Below, one piece after another: positions 1 to 8,307 of a DNA stretch of 64,000 nt (positions are counted from its first letter, which is position 1; every line of letters begins with the position of its first letter). The DNA comes from Actinomadura rifamycini DSM 43936. Its GTDB lineage: Bacteria > Actinomycetota > Actinomycetes > Streptosporangiales > Streptosporangiaceae. The stretch spans positions 1 to 64,000 of the forward strand of contig NZ_KE384301.1 of assembly GCF_000425065.1 (NCBI RefSeq), given 5' to 3'. Below the pieces are notes generated by a model. It searched no databases and was not told the origin of the DNA. It worked only from the letters and a program-made list of their open reading frames with translations. Made by a program: the position numbers and the translations under genes.

Positions 1-1152
1 GAGGACGCCGTAGACGCGGCCGTCGGGTTCGAGGAGCAGGTATTCGGCGGCGGGGGCGCGGCGGAGGGCTTCGAGGAGGGCTTCGCCGCGGAGGTCGGCG
101 GGGAGGGCGTCGTCGGGGTCGACGGCGCGGGAGAGGTCGGCGACGGTGATCCAGGGGCGGCGGTGTTCGGGGGTCTGGGTGACGGCTTTCTCGCTGACGA
201 GGCCGCGGGGGGCGCCGTCGTGGTCGACGACGACGAGGGCGCCGGCGTGGTCGGCGTGGGCGCGGCGGACGGCTTCGGCGAGGGGTGTGTCGGGGGTGAC
301 GAGGGTGGCGCGGCGGGCGAGGCGGCGGGCGGACAGCAGGGGGATGCGGTCGCGGACGTGTTCGGCGCGGATGGCCTGGGTGGCGCCGACCCAGATGAAG
401 GAGGCGACGAGGGCGGACCAGAGGAGGGCGAGCCAGCCGAAGCCGGTGCCGCCGCCGGTGGTCTGGTCGGAGGCGGGGTAGGCGGCGAGGTAGGCGCCGG
501 CGAGGAGGGCGGCGACGGCGACGGCGCGGCCGACCCAGCCGGCGATGATGGCGCCGCTGCGGCTGTGGCCGGTGGCTTTCCAGACGGCGGCGCGGACGAG
601 GCGGCCGCCGTCGAGGGGGAGGCCGGGGAGGAGGTTGAAGACGCCGACGAGGAGGTTGGCGAAGGTGAGGGCGTCGACGAGGAGGAGGGCGACGTCGGGG
701 AGGGGGAGGAGGGCGTGGGCGAGGAGGCCGAGTCCGGCGAGGACGAGGTTGACGAGGGGGCCGGCGAAGGCGATGAGGAATTCGCGGCCGGGGGTGGGGG
801 CTTCGCGTTCGATGGAGGTCTCGCCGCCGAGGATGTGGAGGGTGACGGAGCGGACGGGGAGGCCGAGGACGCGGGCGGTGACGGCGTGGCTGAGTTCGTG
901 GACGAAGACGGAGCCGTAGAGGAGGACGGCGTAGGCGAACGCGACGGCGTAGCTGGCGGGGCGTTCGACGATGTCGTTGACTTGTCCTTCGAACATGACG
1001 GTGACGAGGACGGCGACCAGGAACCAGCTCGGCGAGACGAAGACGGGGACGCCGAAGGGGCGGCCGAAGTAGAGGCCGGGGCGGGGTGTGCGGCCGTCGT
1101 CGTGGCCGGTGGGCGGGGTCTTGCCCGGGTTCGGGGGCGCGCTGTGTGTCAC
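1..1152 (-). CDS. Site-2 protease family (M50) membrane metalloprotease with CBS domain, partial at C-terminus
   Basis: Reads leftward off the window edge; 384 codons are visible. Zinc-protease motif HELSH at residues 85-89 lies in a membrane segment, and the second M50 motif, NLLPGLPLDGG, sits at 173-183 with D181 as third zinc ligand. Further hydrophobic segments lie near 45-60, 68-90, 120-150 and 190-235. The region after about 275 looks like CBS repeats and is cut by the edge. Members cleave substrates within the membrane; the CBS-bearing subgroup resembles mycobacterial Rip3. GTG at 1152 was chosen because a TAGCAT box sits 7 bases upstream and there is no Shine-Dalgarno, so the mRNA is probably leaderless. 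It is divergent from the RecB-like nuclease, an arrangement I recall from actinobacterial proteasome neighbourhoods; the substrate is unknown. Confidence 0.88.
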   Translation of the reverse strand, partial: MTHSAPPNPGKTPPTGHDDGRTPRPGLYFGRPFGVPVFVSPSWFLVAVLVTVMFEGQVNDIVERPASYAVAFAYAVLLYGSVFVHELSHAVTARVLGLPVRSVTLHILGGETSIEREAPTPGREFLIAFAGPLVNLVLAGLGLLAHALLPLPDVALLLVDALTFANLLVGVFNLLPGLPLDGGRLVRAAVWKATGHSRSGAIIAGWVGRAVAVAALLAGAYLAAYPASDQTTGGGTGFGWLALLWSALVASFIWVGATQAIRAEHVRDRIPLLSARRLARRATLVTPDTPLAEAVRRAHADHAGALVVVDHDGAPRGLVSEKAVTQTPEHRRPWITVADLSRAVDPDDALPADLRGEALLEALRRAPAAEYLLLEPDGRVYGVL

Positions 1153-1159
1153 GTCACCG

Positions 1160-1165
1160 ATGCTA
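1160..1165 (-). promoter_or_regulatory. -10 box TAGCAT for M50 protease
   Basis: TAGCAT is followed by 7 bases and the GTG at 1152. It fits the actinobacterial TANNNT -10 consensus and places transcription start at the start codon. No convincing -35 is seen. Confidence 0.5.
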
Positions 1166-1234
1166 CGGCCCTGTTGGGGGTGTCGCGCGTCCGGTGGGGG
1201 CGCGGGGTTGCGGTGTTTCGTCGGGGTGGTCGCC

Positions 1235-1240
1235 TACGCT
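1235..1240 (+). promoter_or_regulatory. -10 box TACGCT for RecB-like gene
   Basis: TACGCT lies 8 bases before the ATG at 1249. No Shine-Dalgarno is present, so a leaderless mRNA is likely. Divergent from the box at 1160-1165. Confidence 0.5.
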
Positions 1241-1248
1241 GCTGTGCC

Positions 1249-2223
1249 ATGACGACGACCGAGGCCGGTGGCCGGCGCGCGGGTGGGCCTGATGTTCCTT
1301 CTCCTTCTCCTGCGGGGGGCGGCGGGCCGGGGGGTGTGCCGGTGGTGGGGTCGTTGTCGCCGTCGCGGGCGGGCGATTTCATGACGTGTCCGCTGCTGTA
1401 CCGGTTCCGGGTGATCGATCGGATTCCGGAGCGGCCGAGTGCGGCGGCGGTGCGGGGGACGCTGGTGCACGCGGTGCTGGAGCGGTTGTTCGATCTGCCG
1501 ACGGGCGGGCGGACGCCGGAGGCGGCGCTGGCGATGCTGGGGCCGGAGTGGGAGCGGCTGCTGGAGGCGGAGCCGGAGCTGGCGGGGTTGTTCGGGGAGG
1601 GCGAGGCGGGGGACGCCGAGCGGGACGAGTGGCTGGCGCAGGCGCGGCGGATGGTGGAGCGGTATTTCACGTTGGAGGATCCGCGGCGGCTGGAGCCGGC
1701 GGAGCGCGAGCTGTTCGTGGAGACGGTGCTGGACTCGGGGTTGAAGCTGCGGGGGTACATCGACCGGGTGGACGTGGCGCCGACCGGTGATGTGCGGATC
1801 GTGGATTACAAGACGGGGACGGCGCCGCGTGCGGATTTCGAGGCGCGGGCGCTGTTCCAGATGAAGTTTTATGCGCTGGTGTTGTGGCGGCTGCGGGGGC
1901 GGGTGCCGCGGTTGCTGCAGTTGATGTATCTGGGGAACGGCGAGGTGCTGCGGTACGAGCCGGACGAGGCGGATCTGCGGGCGACGCAGCGGAAGGTGGA
2001 GGCGCTGTGGGAGGCGATCCGGCGGGCGATGGACACCGGGGAGTGGCGGTCGCGGCGGGGGCGGTTGTGCGACTGGTGCGACCATCGCGAGCGGTGCCCG
2101 GAGTTCGGGGGCACTCCCCCGCCGTTGCCGGTGGTGCCGGTGGGGCGTCCGTCGCCGGCCGATCTGGAGGGCGGGGCCGCGGCGGTGCCGGGCGGTGCGG
2201 CGGGTGAGCGGGACGATCTGTAA
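1249..2223 (+). CDS. RecB family PD-(D/E)XK exonuclease with predicted iron-sulfur cluster
   Basis: A 324-residue single-domain nuclease of the PDDEXK_1/Cas4-AddB type. Active-site elements are RGTLVH (H74), GYIDRVD (D172) and IVDYKTG (D186, K188), followed by the QMKFYAL helix. Four cysteines, C47 near the N-terminus and C274, C277 and C283 near the C-terminus, are arranged as in AddB/Cas4 proteins that hold a 4Fe-4S cluster locking the nuclease fold. No helicase domain is attached, as in the stand-alone actinobacterial family (M. tuberculosis Rv2119 type). The ATG at 1249 follows a -10-like box. The open frame continues far upstream, but that stretch is the complement of the protease gene. 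DNA substrate unknown; probably repair. Confidence 0.88.
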   Translation: MTTTEAGGRRAGGPDVPSPSPAGGGGPGGVPVVGSLSPSRAGDFMTCPLLYRFRVIDRIPERPSAAAVRGTLVHAVLERLFDLPTGGRTPEAALAMLGPEWERLLEAEPELAGLFGEGEAGDAERDEWLAQARRMVERYFTLEDPRRLEPAERELFVETVLDSGLKLRGYIDRVDVAPTGDVRIVDYKTGTAPRADFEARALFQMKFYALVLWRLRGRVPRLLQLMYLGNGEVLRYEPDEADLRATQRKVEALWEAIRRAMDTGEWRSRRGRLCDWCDHRERCPEFGGTPPPLPVVPVGRPSPADLEGGAAAVPGGAAGERDDL

Positions 2224-2314
2224 CCCGTGCGGGTCGGTCGGGGCGGTGCGGTCTCCTTCTTGGGGATGACCGCAGATCCGCGTTCAGGAGGGGTCTCGAC
2301 CTGGCGTGACGTCC

Positions 2315-2320
2315 TAGGGT
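2315..2320 (+). promoter_or_regulatory. -10 box TAGGGT for histidine kinase
   Basis: TAGGGT ends 7 bases before the GTG at 2328, predicting a leaderless transcript. This favours 2328 over the GTG at 2319, which overlaps the box. Confidence 0.5.
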
Positions 2321-2327
2321 GAGAATC

Positions 2328-3551
2328 GTGTCACCCCGCATCCGTGGTCTTCTCGCCTTCCGCGCCTGGTTGCAGGCGCGTCCGTCGGCCGCCGACGCGC
2401 TGCTGGCGGCTGGGTTGCTGCTGGTGGGGCTGCCGCAGTTGTACCTCTCCGATGTGGGGGCGGAGGGGTACGGGTCGGTGTTCACGCCGCCGGACGTGCT
2501 GTGCGGTGCGCTGGTGGCGGTGGTGGCGATGGCGCTGACGTGGCGGCGGCGGGCGCCGCTGCCGGTGCTGCTGTTCATCGTGGCGGGCGGGGCGGTGCTG
2601 GCGGCGCTGGGGTATCCGCCGTCGGTGCCGGATGTGGTGGCGTTCCTGGTGGCGGTGTACGGGGTGGCGGCGCATCGGGGGTTGGCGCAGAGCGCGCTCG
2701 GCGGGGTGCTGGCGGTCGTGTATTTCGTGGTGCTGCTGGTGGCGTTGCCGGTTCCGATGTCGCCGATGGTGTTCTTGACGGATTGCGCGCTGGTGATCGG
2801 TGTGTGGATGCTGGGGCGGAATCTGCGGTTGCGGCGGGCGTATTTCGCGGAGTTGGAGCATCGGGCGGCGCGGTTGGAGCGGGCGCGGGGGACGGACGCG
2901 CGGGCGGCGCGGATCGAGGAGCGTTCGCGGATCGCGCGGGAGCTGCACGATGTGGTGGCGCATCATGTGAGCGTGATGACGGTGCAGGCGGGGGCGGCGC
3001 GGCGGATCATCGATCGGGACGCCGACAGCGCGCGGGACGCGATGTCGACGATCGAGGAGGTGGGGCGGACGGCGCTGAGCGAGATGCGGCGGATCGTGGG
3101 GGTGCTGCGGACGGAGCGGGACATGGAGCGGGCGGGGGGCGAGTTGGCGCCGCAGCCGGGGCTGGGTGATCTGGGCGAGTTGCTGGACCATGTGCGGGAG
3201 ACGGGGTTGTCGGTGCAGCTGTGGATCGAGGGTGAGGCGCGGACGCCGTCGCCGGGGGTGGACGTCGCGGCGTTCCGGTTGATCCAGGAGGCGTTGACGA
3301 ACACGCTGAAGCACGCGGGGGCGCAGGCGCGGGCGTGGGTGCGGCTGTACTACACCGATGATCATTTGACGGTGGAGATCGAGGACGACGGGCCGGGGAC
3401 GGCGACGATCATGGCGGGGGACGAGGCGCGTCCGGGGCACGGGCTGGTCGGGATGTACGAGCGGGTGGCGCTGTACGGTGGCGAGCTGCGGATTGGGCCG
3501 CGAGTGGGCGGCGGTTTCGGGGTGCGGGCCCGTTTCCCGCTGGAGGCGTAG
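2328..3551 (+). CDS. Sensor histidine kinase (HisKA_3, NarL/LiaS type)
   Basis: About 407 residues. The N-terminal 165 residues contain roughly five hydrophobic membrane segments and no large extracellular domain, so sensing is probably within the membrane. A short coiled region (about 168-195) leads to the HisKA_3 dimerisation helix with phospho-acceptor in ARELHDVVAHH (H207). The HATPase_c domain carries an N-box (QEALTNTLKHAG) and glycine-rich boxes DDGPG and GHGLVGMYER. Such kinases phosphorylate a LuxR-type regulator; the partner is 181 bases downstream (3733-4413). The ABC exporter beyond it is the likely output, as in LiaRS/BceRS-like cell-envelope stress systems, though this is inferred from position only. 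Confidence 0.92.
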   Translation: MSPRIRGLLAFRAWLQARPSAADALLAAGLLLVGLPQLYLSDVGAEGYGSVFTPPDVLCGALVAVVAMALTWRRRAPLPVLLFIVAGGAVLAALGYPPSVPDVVAFLVAVYGVAAHRGLAQSALGGVLAVVYFVVLLVALPVPMSPMVFLTDCALVIGVWMLGRNLRLRRAYFAELEHRAARLERARGTDARAARIEERSRIARELHDVVAHHVSVMTVQAGAARRIIDRDADSARDAMSTIEEVGRTALSEMRRIVGVLRTERDMERAGGELAPQPGLGDLGELLDHVRETGLSVQLWIEGEARTPSPGVDVAAFRLIQEALTNTLKHAGAQARAWVRLYYTDDHLTVEIEDDGPGTATIMAGDEARPGHGLVGMYERVALYGGELRIGPRVGGGFGVRARFPLEA

Positions 3552-3732
3552 GTTGTCGGGCATGAGCGGGGACGGGCATGAGCAGGCGTGAGGGGGCCGG
3601 CGGTGAGCGGGCCGGCGGCGGGCGGCGGTTCGGGAGTGGCCGGGCCGGGAGCGGACGGATCGGGGTCGGGCGGCGGATGCCGGTGGTGAACGGTGTGAGG
3701 CGAGGAGCCGGGACGATGGACGGGGCGGCGCG
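3552..3732 (+). other. Kinase-regulator spacer, 181 bases
   Basis: G-rich spacer between two genes that normally overlap or abut in this family. It contains no terminator-like hairpin and no open frame with normal third-position GC. An ATG at 3716 opens only six codons and stops in ATGA just before the regulator start, so weak coupling to the response regulator is possible. Confidence 0.4.
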
Positions 3733-4413
3733 ATGAGCGCGGTGCGGGTGCTGCTGGTGGACGACCAGCCGCTGCTGCGGACGGGTTTCCGGCTGATTCT
3801 GGAGGCCGAGCCGGACATCGCGGTGGTGGGCGAGGCCGGGGACGGCGCGGCGGCGGTGGAGCTGACGCGGTCGCTGCTGCCGGACGTGGTGCTGATGGAC
3901 ATCCGGATGCCGGGCGTGGACGGGATCGAGGCGACGCGGCGGATCATCCGGGACGGTGCGGCGTCGCACGATCCGCGGGTGCTGATCCTGACGACGTTCG
4001 ATCTGGACGAGTACGTGATCGAGGCGGTCCGTGCGGGGGCGAGCGGGTTCCTGCTGAAGGATTCGCCGCCGGAGGACCTGGTGCAGGCGATCCGGATCGT
4101 GGCGGCGGGGGACGCGATCGTGGCGCCGAGCGTGACGCGGCGGCTGCTGGACAAGTTCGCGACGCGGCTTCCCGCGGCGCGGGACTCGGCGCCGCCGCCG
4201 GGGCTGGACACGCTGACCGAGCGGGAGCGGGAGGTGCTGGCGCACGTGGCGCGCGGGCAGTCGAACGCGGAGATCGCGGCGGAGCTGGTGGTCAGCGAGA
4301 CGACGGTGAAGACGCATGTGGGGAACGTGCTGGCGAAGCTGGGGCTGCGCGACCGTGTGCAGGCGGTGGTGTACGCCTACGAGACGGGGATGAGCCGGCC
4401 CGGCCAGTCCTGA
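3733..4413 (+). CDS. Response regulator, NarL/LuxR family
   Basis: 226 residues. Receiver domain at 3-120 with acidic pocket D10-D11, phosphorylation site D56 (VVLMDIRMPG) and the conserved Lys in GFLLKDS. A LuxR-type helix-turn-helix at about 157-215 contains LTEREREVLAHVARGQSNAEIA and VKTHVGNVLAKLG, the usual DNA-contact helices. Same strand as the kinase and upstream of the ABC exporter genes, so the most economical reading is kinase to this regulator to exporter promoter around 4670. No receiver residues are missing. Confidence 0.94.
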   Translation: MSAVRVLLVDDQPLLRTGFRLILEAEPDIAVVGEAGDGAAAVELTRSLLPDVVLMDIRMPGVDGIEATRRIIRDGAASHDPRVLILTTFDLDEYVIEAVRAGASGFLLKDSPPEDLVQAIRIVAAGDAIVAPSVTRRLLDKFATRLPAARDSAPPPGLDTLTEREREVLAHVARGQSNAEIAAELVVSETTVKTHVGNVLAKLGLRDRVQAVVYAYETGMSRPGQS

Positions 4414-4748
4414 GTCTCCGCTTCCCTCCCCCGCCCTCTCCCCCGTGTCGAAGGGGGCGGGGCGGCCGGGGGAAGGCGGGCCTCAGGGGCGCCGCGGGCC
4501 CGTGGCCTGCGGTGACGGGGCGGGGGCCGGGGGTGTTCCCGGAGGGTTCCCCTGCCTTCGGGGCAGGGGTTTCCTACTCCGGGAGGACGAGTGGCCCGGA
4601 GCGCCGTCCTGCGTTGGGTGGACGGCCGATTCCCTTCCGTGGGGGCATCTTTCGCGCGTCCCGGACTCCTAGGGTTTTCGGTAGCGGACCGCCGGACGAT
4701 CCGGCGGTTTCCGTGTTCACCGCTCATCTCACCCCTACAGGAGTTCTC
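4414..4748 (+). promoter_or_regulatory. Exporter upstream region with nested hairpins and promoter
   Basis: 335 bases without a gene. At 4537-4584 an outer 8-bp stem (TCCCGGAG/CTCCGGGA) encloses an inner 8-bp stem (CCCCTGCC/GGCAGGGG, 4549-4569) closed by TTCGG; this may terminate the regulator transcript. A TAGGGT -10-like box is at 4670-4675. Just after the predicted start comes a perfect 9-bp hairpin (4688-4708, loop CGA), then a Shine-Dalgarno CAGGAG at 4738-4743. The last hairpin would sit in the 5' leader of the exporter mRNA. Confidence 0.45.
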
Positions 4749-5600
4749 GTGACGAACACCGCCCCATCGACCGCCGATGCGCGATCCGCGCCGGGGACCG
4801 GCCCCGGGACGGGCGATGTCGCCGCGCGGGCGGAGCAGATCTCGAAGGTGTACGGGCGCGGGGACGCCCGCGTCGTCGCGCTCGACGCGGTGTCGGTGGG
4901 GATCCCCCGCGGGCGCTTCACGGCGGTCATGGGGCCGTCCGGGTCGGGGAAGTCGACGCTGATGCACTGCATGGCGGGGCTGGACTCGGTCGACTCGGGT
5001 TCGGTCTTCGTCGGCGACACCGACCTGACCCGGCTGAAGGACAAGCAGCTGACCCGGCTGCGCCGCGACAAGATCGGGTTCGTGTTCCAGGCGTTCAACC
5101 TGGTGCCGACGCTGACGGCGCTGGAGAACATCACGCTGCCGATGGACATCGCGGGCCGCAGGCCCGACGCGGCGTGGCTGGACCGGGTGATCGACACGGT
5201 GGGGCTGCGGCCGCGGCTGAAGCACCGGCCGACGGAGCTGTCGGGCGGGCAGCAGCAGCGGGTGGCGTGCGCGCGGGCGCTGGCGTCCCGCCCGGAGATC
5301 ATCTTCGCGGACGAGCCGACGGGGAACCTGGACTCGCGGTCGGGCGCGGAGGTGCTGGCGTTCCTGCGGGCGTCGGTGCGGGAGATGGGCCAGACGATCG
5401 TGATGGTGACGCACGACCCGTCGGCGGCGGCGTACTCCGACCAGGTGCTGTTCCTGTCCGACGGGCGGATCGTGGACACGATGGCGGAGCCGACCGCGGA
5501 CCGGGTGCTGGAGCGGATGAAGGGCTTCGACGCGGCCCCCGCGGGCGGGGCCGGGGCGGCCCGTGCGGGTGAGGACGGGGCGGAGGGCGCGGCCCGATGA
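4749..5600 (+). CDS. ABC transporter ATP-binding protein, MacB/LolD type
   Basis: 283 residues. Walker A GPSGSGKST, Q-loop VFQAFNLVPTLT, signature LSGGQQQRVA, Walker B IIFADEPTGNLD and H-loop VTHDP are all intact, with the extra-long Q-loop region typical of the MacB/LolD subfamily. A low-complexity Ala/Gly/Glu tail follows residue 262. GTG at 4749 is preceded by CAGGAG at ideal spacing, so longer upstream readings are rejected. The stop overlaps the start of the FtsX-type permease by 4 bases (ATGA), so the two are translationally coupled. Probably powers mechanotransmission of a lipid, peptide or antibiotic out of the membrane; substrate unknown. Confidence 0.93.
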   Translation: MTNTAPSTADARSAPGTGPGTGDVAARAEQISKVYGRGDARVVALDAVSVGIPRGRFTAVMGPSGSGKSTLMHCMAGLDSVDSGSVFVGDTDLTRLKDKQLTRLRRDKIGFVFQAFNLVPTLTALENITLPMDIAGRRPDAAWLDRVIDTVGLRPRLKHRPTELSGGQQQRVACARALASRPEIIFADEPTGNLDSRSGAEVLAFLRASVREMGQTIVMVTHDPSAAAYSDQVLFLSDGRIVDTMAEPTADRVLERMKGFDAAPAGGAGAARAGEDGAEGAAR

Positions 5601-8089
5601 TGGCGAGGGTCACGCTCCGCAACCTCGCGGCGCACAAGATCAGGCTGGTGCTGACGGCCGTCGCGGTGATCCTCGGCGTGGCGTTCGTGGCCGGCACGCT
5701 GATCTTCACCGACAGCATGAACCGCCAGTTCGACGACATGTTCAGCCGGATCGGGCAGAACGTGGCGGTGAGCGTCCGGGCGACCGACGAGGGCGGCGGC
5801 GGGCGTCCGCTGCCGGCGGCGGTCGTGGAGTCGGTGCGGCGGGTCGACGGCGCGGAGAACGTCATCGGCAACGTCACCGGGTTCGCGGGGGTGCTGGGCC
5901 GCGACGGGAAGCTCGCCGGGCCGCCCGCCGAGCAGGGGGTGCCGAAGATCGGCGTGAACTGGGCCGAGGACCCCGCGTTCACGATGTCGTCGGGACGCGC
6001 GCCGCGCGGGCCGGCGGAGGTGGCGCTGGACTCCGCCACGGCGGAGGACGCCGGGTTCGGGATCGGCGACACCGTCCAGGTCGTCACGTCCGGGCCGGTG
6101 CGGCCGATGACGGTCGTCGGGCTGATCGACACCGGCGACCTGATGGGCGCGTCGGTCACCGCGTTCGACACGGCGACGGCGCAGAAGCTGCTGCTGCGGC
6201 CCGGGTACTTCACCGACCTGCAGATGGAGTCTGCGGGGCCGTCGGAGAGCGAGCTGCGCGACCGGGTCGCCGCGGTGCTGCCGGACGGGTTCGAGGCGAT
6301 CACCGGGGATCAGCTGCGCGAGGAGACCAAGTCCGACATCGCGGCGGCCATGGGGTTCTTCCGGACGTTCATGCTGGTGTTCGCGCTGATCTCGGTGTTC
6401 GTCGGGGCGTTCATCATCTTCAACACGTTCTCGATGCTGGTGGCGCAGCGGACGCGTGAGCTGGCGCTGCTGCGGGCGATCGGCGCGGCCCGCCCGCAGG
6501 TGACGCGGGCGGTGCTGGGCGAGGCCGTCGCGGTCGGCGTCGTGGGGTCCACGCTGGGCCTGGCGGCCGGGGCCGGGCTGGCGGTGGCGCTGCAGGGCGT
6601 CGCCGGGCTGGACGCGGCGCTGGTGTTCACGGCGTCGCCGGTGATCTGGTCGTACGCGGTCGGGATCGTCGTGACGGTCGTGTCGGCGTACTTCCCGGCG
6701 CGGCGCGCCGCGAAGATCCCGCCGGTGGCGGCGATGCGGGACGACGTCGCGCTGCCGCAGCGGTCGCTGCGGATCCGGGTGGCGCTCGGGTCGCTGCTGA
6801 CGGCGGCGGGCGCGGCGCTGATCGCGGCGGGGCTCGCGGGGTCCGGCAACGGCGCGGTGGCGCTGGTCGGCGGCGGCGCGTTCGCGGTGTTCATCGGTGT
6901 CACGATGCTCGCGCCGGTGATCAGCGTGCCGGTCGTGACGGTGCTGGGCGCGCCGTTCGCGCGGCTGCTGGGGGCGCCGGGCCGGCTGGCGCGGCGCAAC
7001 GCGCTGCGGAACCCGCGGCGGACGGCGGCGACGGCGGCGGCGCTGATGATCGGCCTGGCGCTGATCACGGTGGTGAACGTGCTGGGCGCCACGATGCGGA
7101 CGTCGGTCGACCGGCAGATCGAGGAGCAGTTCGGCGCGGACTACATCGTGCAGGCGGCCGGCGGCGCCATGGCGGGCGCGTCCGTGGGCGACGGCGTCGC
7201 CGGGACGCTGGAGAAGGTGCCGGGCGTGGAGGACGCCGCGACGGTCTACGGGGGGCGCGCCGAGATCGGCGGCGAGGAGGTCCGGTACGTGGCGGGCGAA
7301 GCGGCCGCCGTGGAGCGGGCCGGGCGGCTGGAGACGGTCGCGGGGAAGGCCGAGTTCGGGTCGGACGGGTTCCTGGTCGGTGAGGACGACGCGAAGGAGC
7401 GCGGCTGGACGGTGGGGACGCCGGTGCCGGTCCGGTTCCCCGACGGGAAGGGCGCGACGCTGCGGGTCACCGGGATCTACGCGGAGAACGGCCTGGTCGG
7501 CGGGTACGTCCTCGACCCGCGCGTGTATCTGGCGCACACGGTGAAGCCGCAGATCGACCTGTTGCTGGTGAACGCCGCGGACACCGGGGCGTCCACCACG
7601 AAGGCGATCGAGGACGCGCTGGCCGCGTACCCGAACCTGGAGGTGTCGGACCAAGCGGCGCTGAAGGAGCAGGCGCGCGGGCAGGTCGACATGATGGTGA
7701 CCGGGCTGACCACGCTGCTGATGATGTCGGTGATCATCGCGGCGGTGGGGGTGGTGAACACCCTGGCGCTGTCGGTGATCGAGCGGACGCGGGAGATCGG
7801 GCTGCTGCGGGCGATCGGGCTCGGCCGGCGGCAGCTGCGCCGGATGGTCCGGGTGGAGTCGATCGTGATCGCGGTGTTCGGTGCCGTGCTGGGCATCGGG
7901 ATCGGGGTGGCGTTCGGTGCGGCGCTGCAGAACGCCCTGGCCGAGCAGGGGCTGACGGTGCTGTCGGTGCCGTTCGTGACGCTGGGCGTGTACGTGGTGG
8001 TCGCGGCGGTGATCGGGGTGCTGGCGGCGCTGTGGCCGGCGTGGCGGGCAGGGCGGATGGACGTCCTGGAGGCCATCTCCACCGAGTGA
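5597..8089 (+). CDS. ABC transporter permease, FtsX/MacB-like, duplicated
   Basis: 830 residues with two FtsX domains. TM1 is at about 15-37, followed by a large extracellular (MacB periplasmic-core-like) region to about 245, then three TMs (about 255-400). A central pair of TMs near 400-450 leads to the second repeat: TM near 480, a second extracellular region (about 500-700) and three final TMs. The conserved cytoplasmic loops RTRELALLRAIGAARPQV and RTREIGLLRAIGLGRRQL appear once per half and mark the duplication. It pairs with the ATPase encoded directly upstream. Actinobacterial members of this kind often accompany two-component systems and export or sense cell-envelope-active peptides. 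It ends at 8089 before a strong bidirectional hairpin. Confidence 0.92.
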   Translation: MMARVTLRNLAAHKIRLVLTAVAVILGVAFVAGTLIFTDSMNRQFDDMFSRIGQNVAVSVRATDEGGGGRPLPAAVVESVRRVDGAENVIGNVTGFAGVLGRDGKLAGPPAEQGVPKIGVNWAEDPAFTMSSGRAPRGPAEVALDSATAEDAGFGIGDTVQVVTSGPVRPMTVVGLIDTGDLMGASVTAFDTATAQKLLLRPGYFTDLQMESAGPSESELRDRVAAVLPDGFEAITGDQLREETKSDIAAAMGFFRTFMLVFALISVFVGAFIIFNTFSMLVAQRTRELALLRAIGAARPQVTRAVLGEAVAVGVVGSTLGLAAGAGLAVALQGVAGLDAALVFTASPVIWSYAVGIVVTVVSAYFPARRAAKIPPVAAMRDDVALPQRSLRIRVALGSLLTAAGAALIAAGLAGSGNGAVALVGGGAFAVFIGVTMLAPVISVPVVTVLGAPFARLLGAPGRLARRNALRNPRRTAATAAALMIGLALITVVNVLGATMRTSVDRQIEEQFGADYIVQAAGGAMAGASVGDGVAGTLEKVPGVEDAATVYGGRAEIGGEEVRYVAGEAAAVERAGRLETVAGKAEFGSDGFLVGEDDAKERGWTVGTPVPVRFPDGKGATLRVTGIYAENGLVGGYVLDPRVYLAHTVKPQIDLLLVNAADTGASTTKAIEDALAAYPNLEVSDQAALKEQARGQVDMMVTGLTTLLMMSVIIAAVGVVNTLALSVIERTREIGLLRAIGLGRRQLRRMVRVESIVIAVFGAVLGIGIGVAFGAALQNALAEQGLTVLSVPFVTLGVYVVVAAVIGVLAALWPAWRAGRMDVLEAISTE

Positions 8090-8216
8090 CCGGTGCCCGG
8101 GGGGTCGGTCTCCGCCCCGGAGGCCGCCTCCTCGGGCCGTCCGTCCGGTTTCTCTTCTTCGGGTCGGCGGCTGCGGGGGCGACGCCCCTTGAGGGCCGCC
8201 GGGCCGGTCCCCCGGC

Positions 8217-8259
8217 AACGCGAAGACCCGGTCCCCTGCGGGGGCCGGGTCTTCGCGTT
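8217..8259. terminator. Bidirectional terminator hairpin
   Basis: Stem of about 19 bp: AACGCGAAGACCCGG pairs with CCGGGTCTTCGCGTT and the inner CCCC with GGGG, one base bulged. It lies between the convergent ABC permease and oppF-like genes. No long T-run. Confidence 0.75.
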
Positions 8260-8307
8260 CGGTCGCGCCGTCCGCGCGGAAGGCGGGGCGCGGGGCTCGG
8301 GCGGCGG

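Noticed and set aside
163..1248. Long plus-strand open frame continuous with the RecB-like gene
   Set aside because: It is an Asp/Gly/Glu-rich complement of the M50 protease gene; the protease strand has intact zinc motifs and normal codon bias.
4724..8300. Very long minus-strand open frame (over 1600 codons to 9658)
   Set aside because: Stop-free by GC bias only; it is antisense to the exporter genes and reads as Arg/Pro/His-rich low-complexity sequence.
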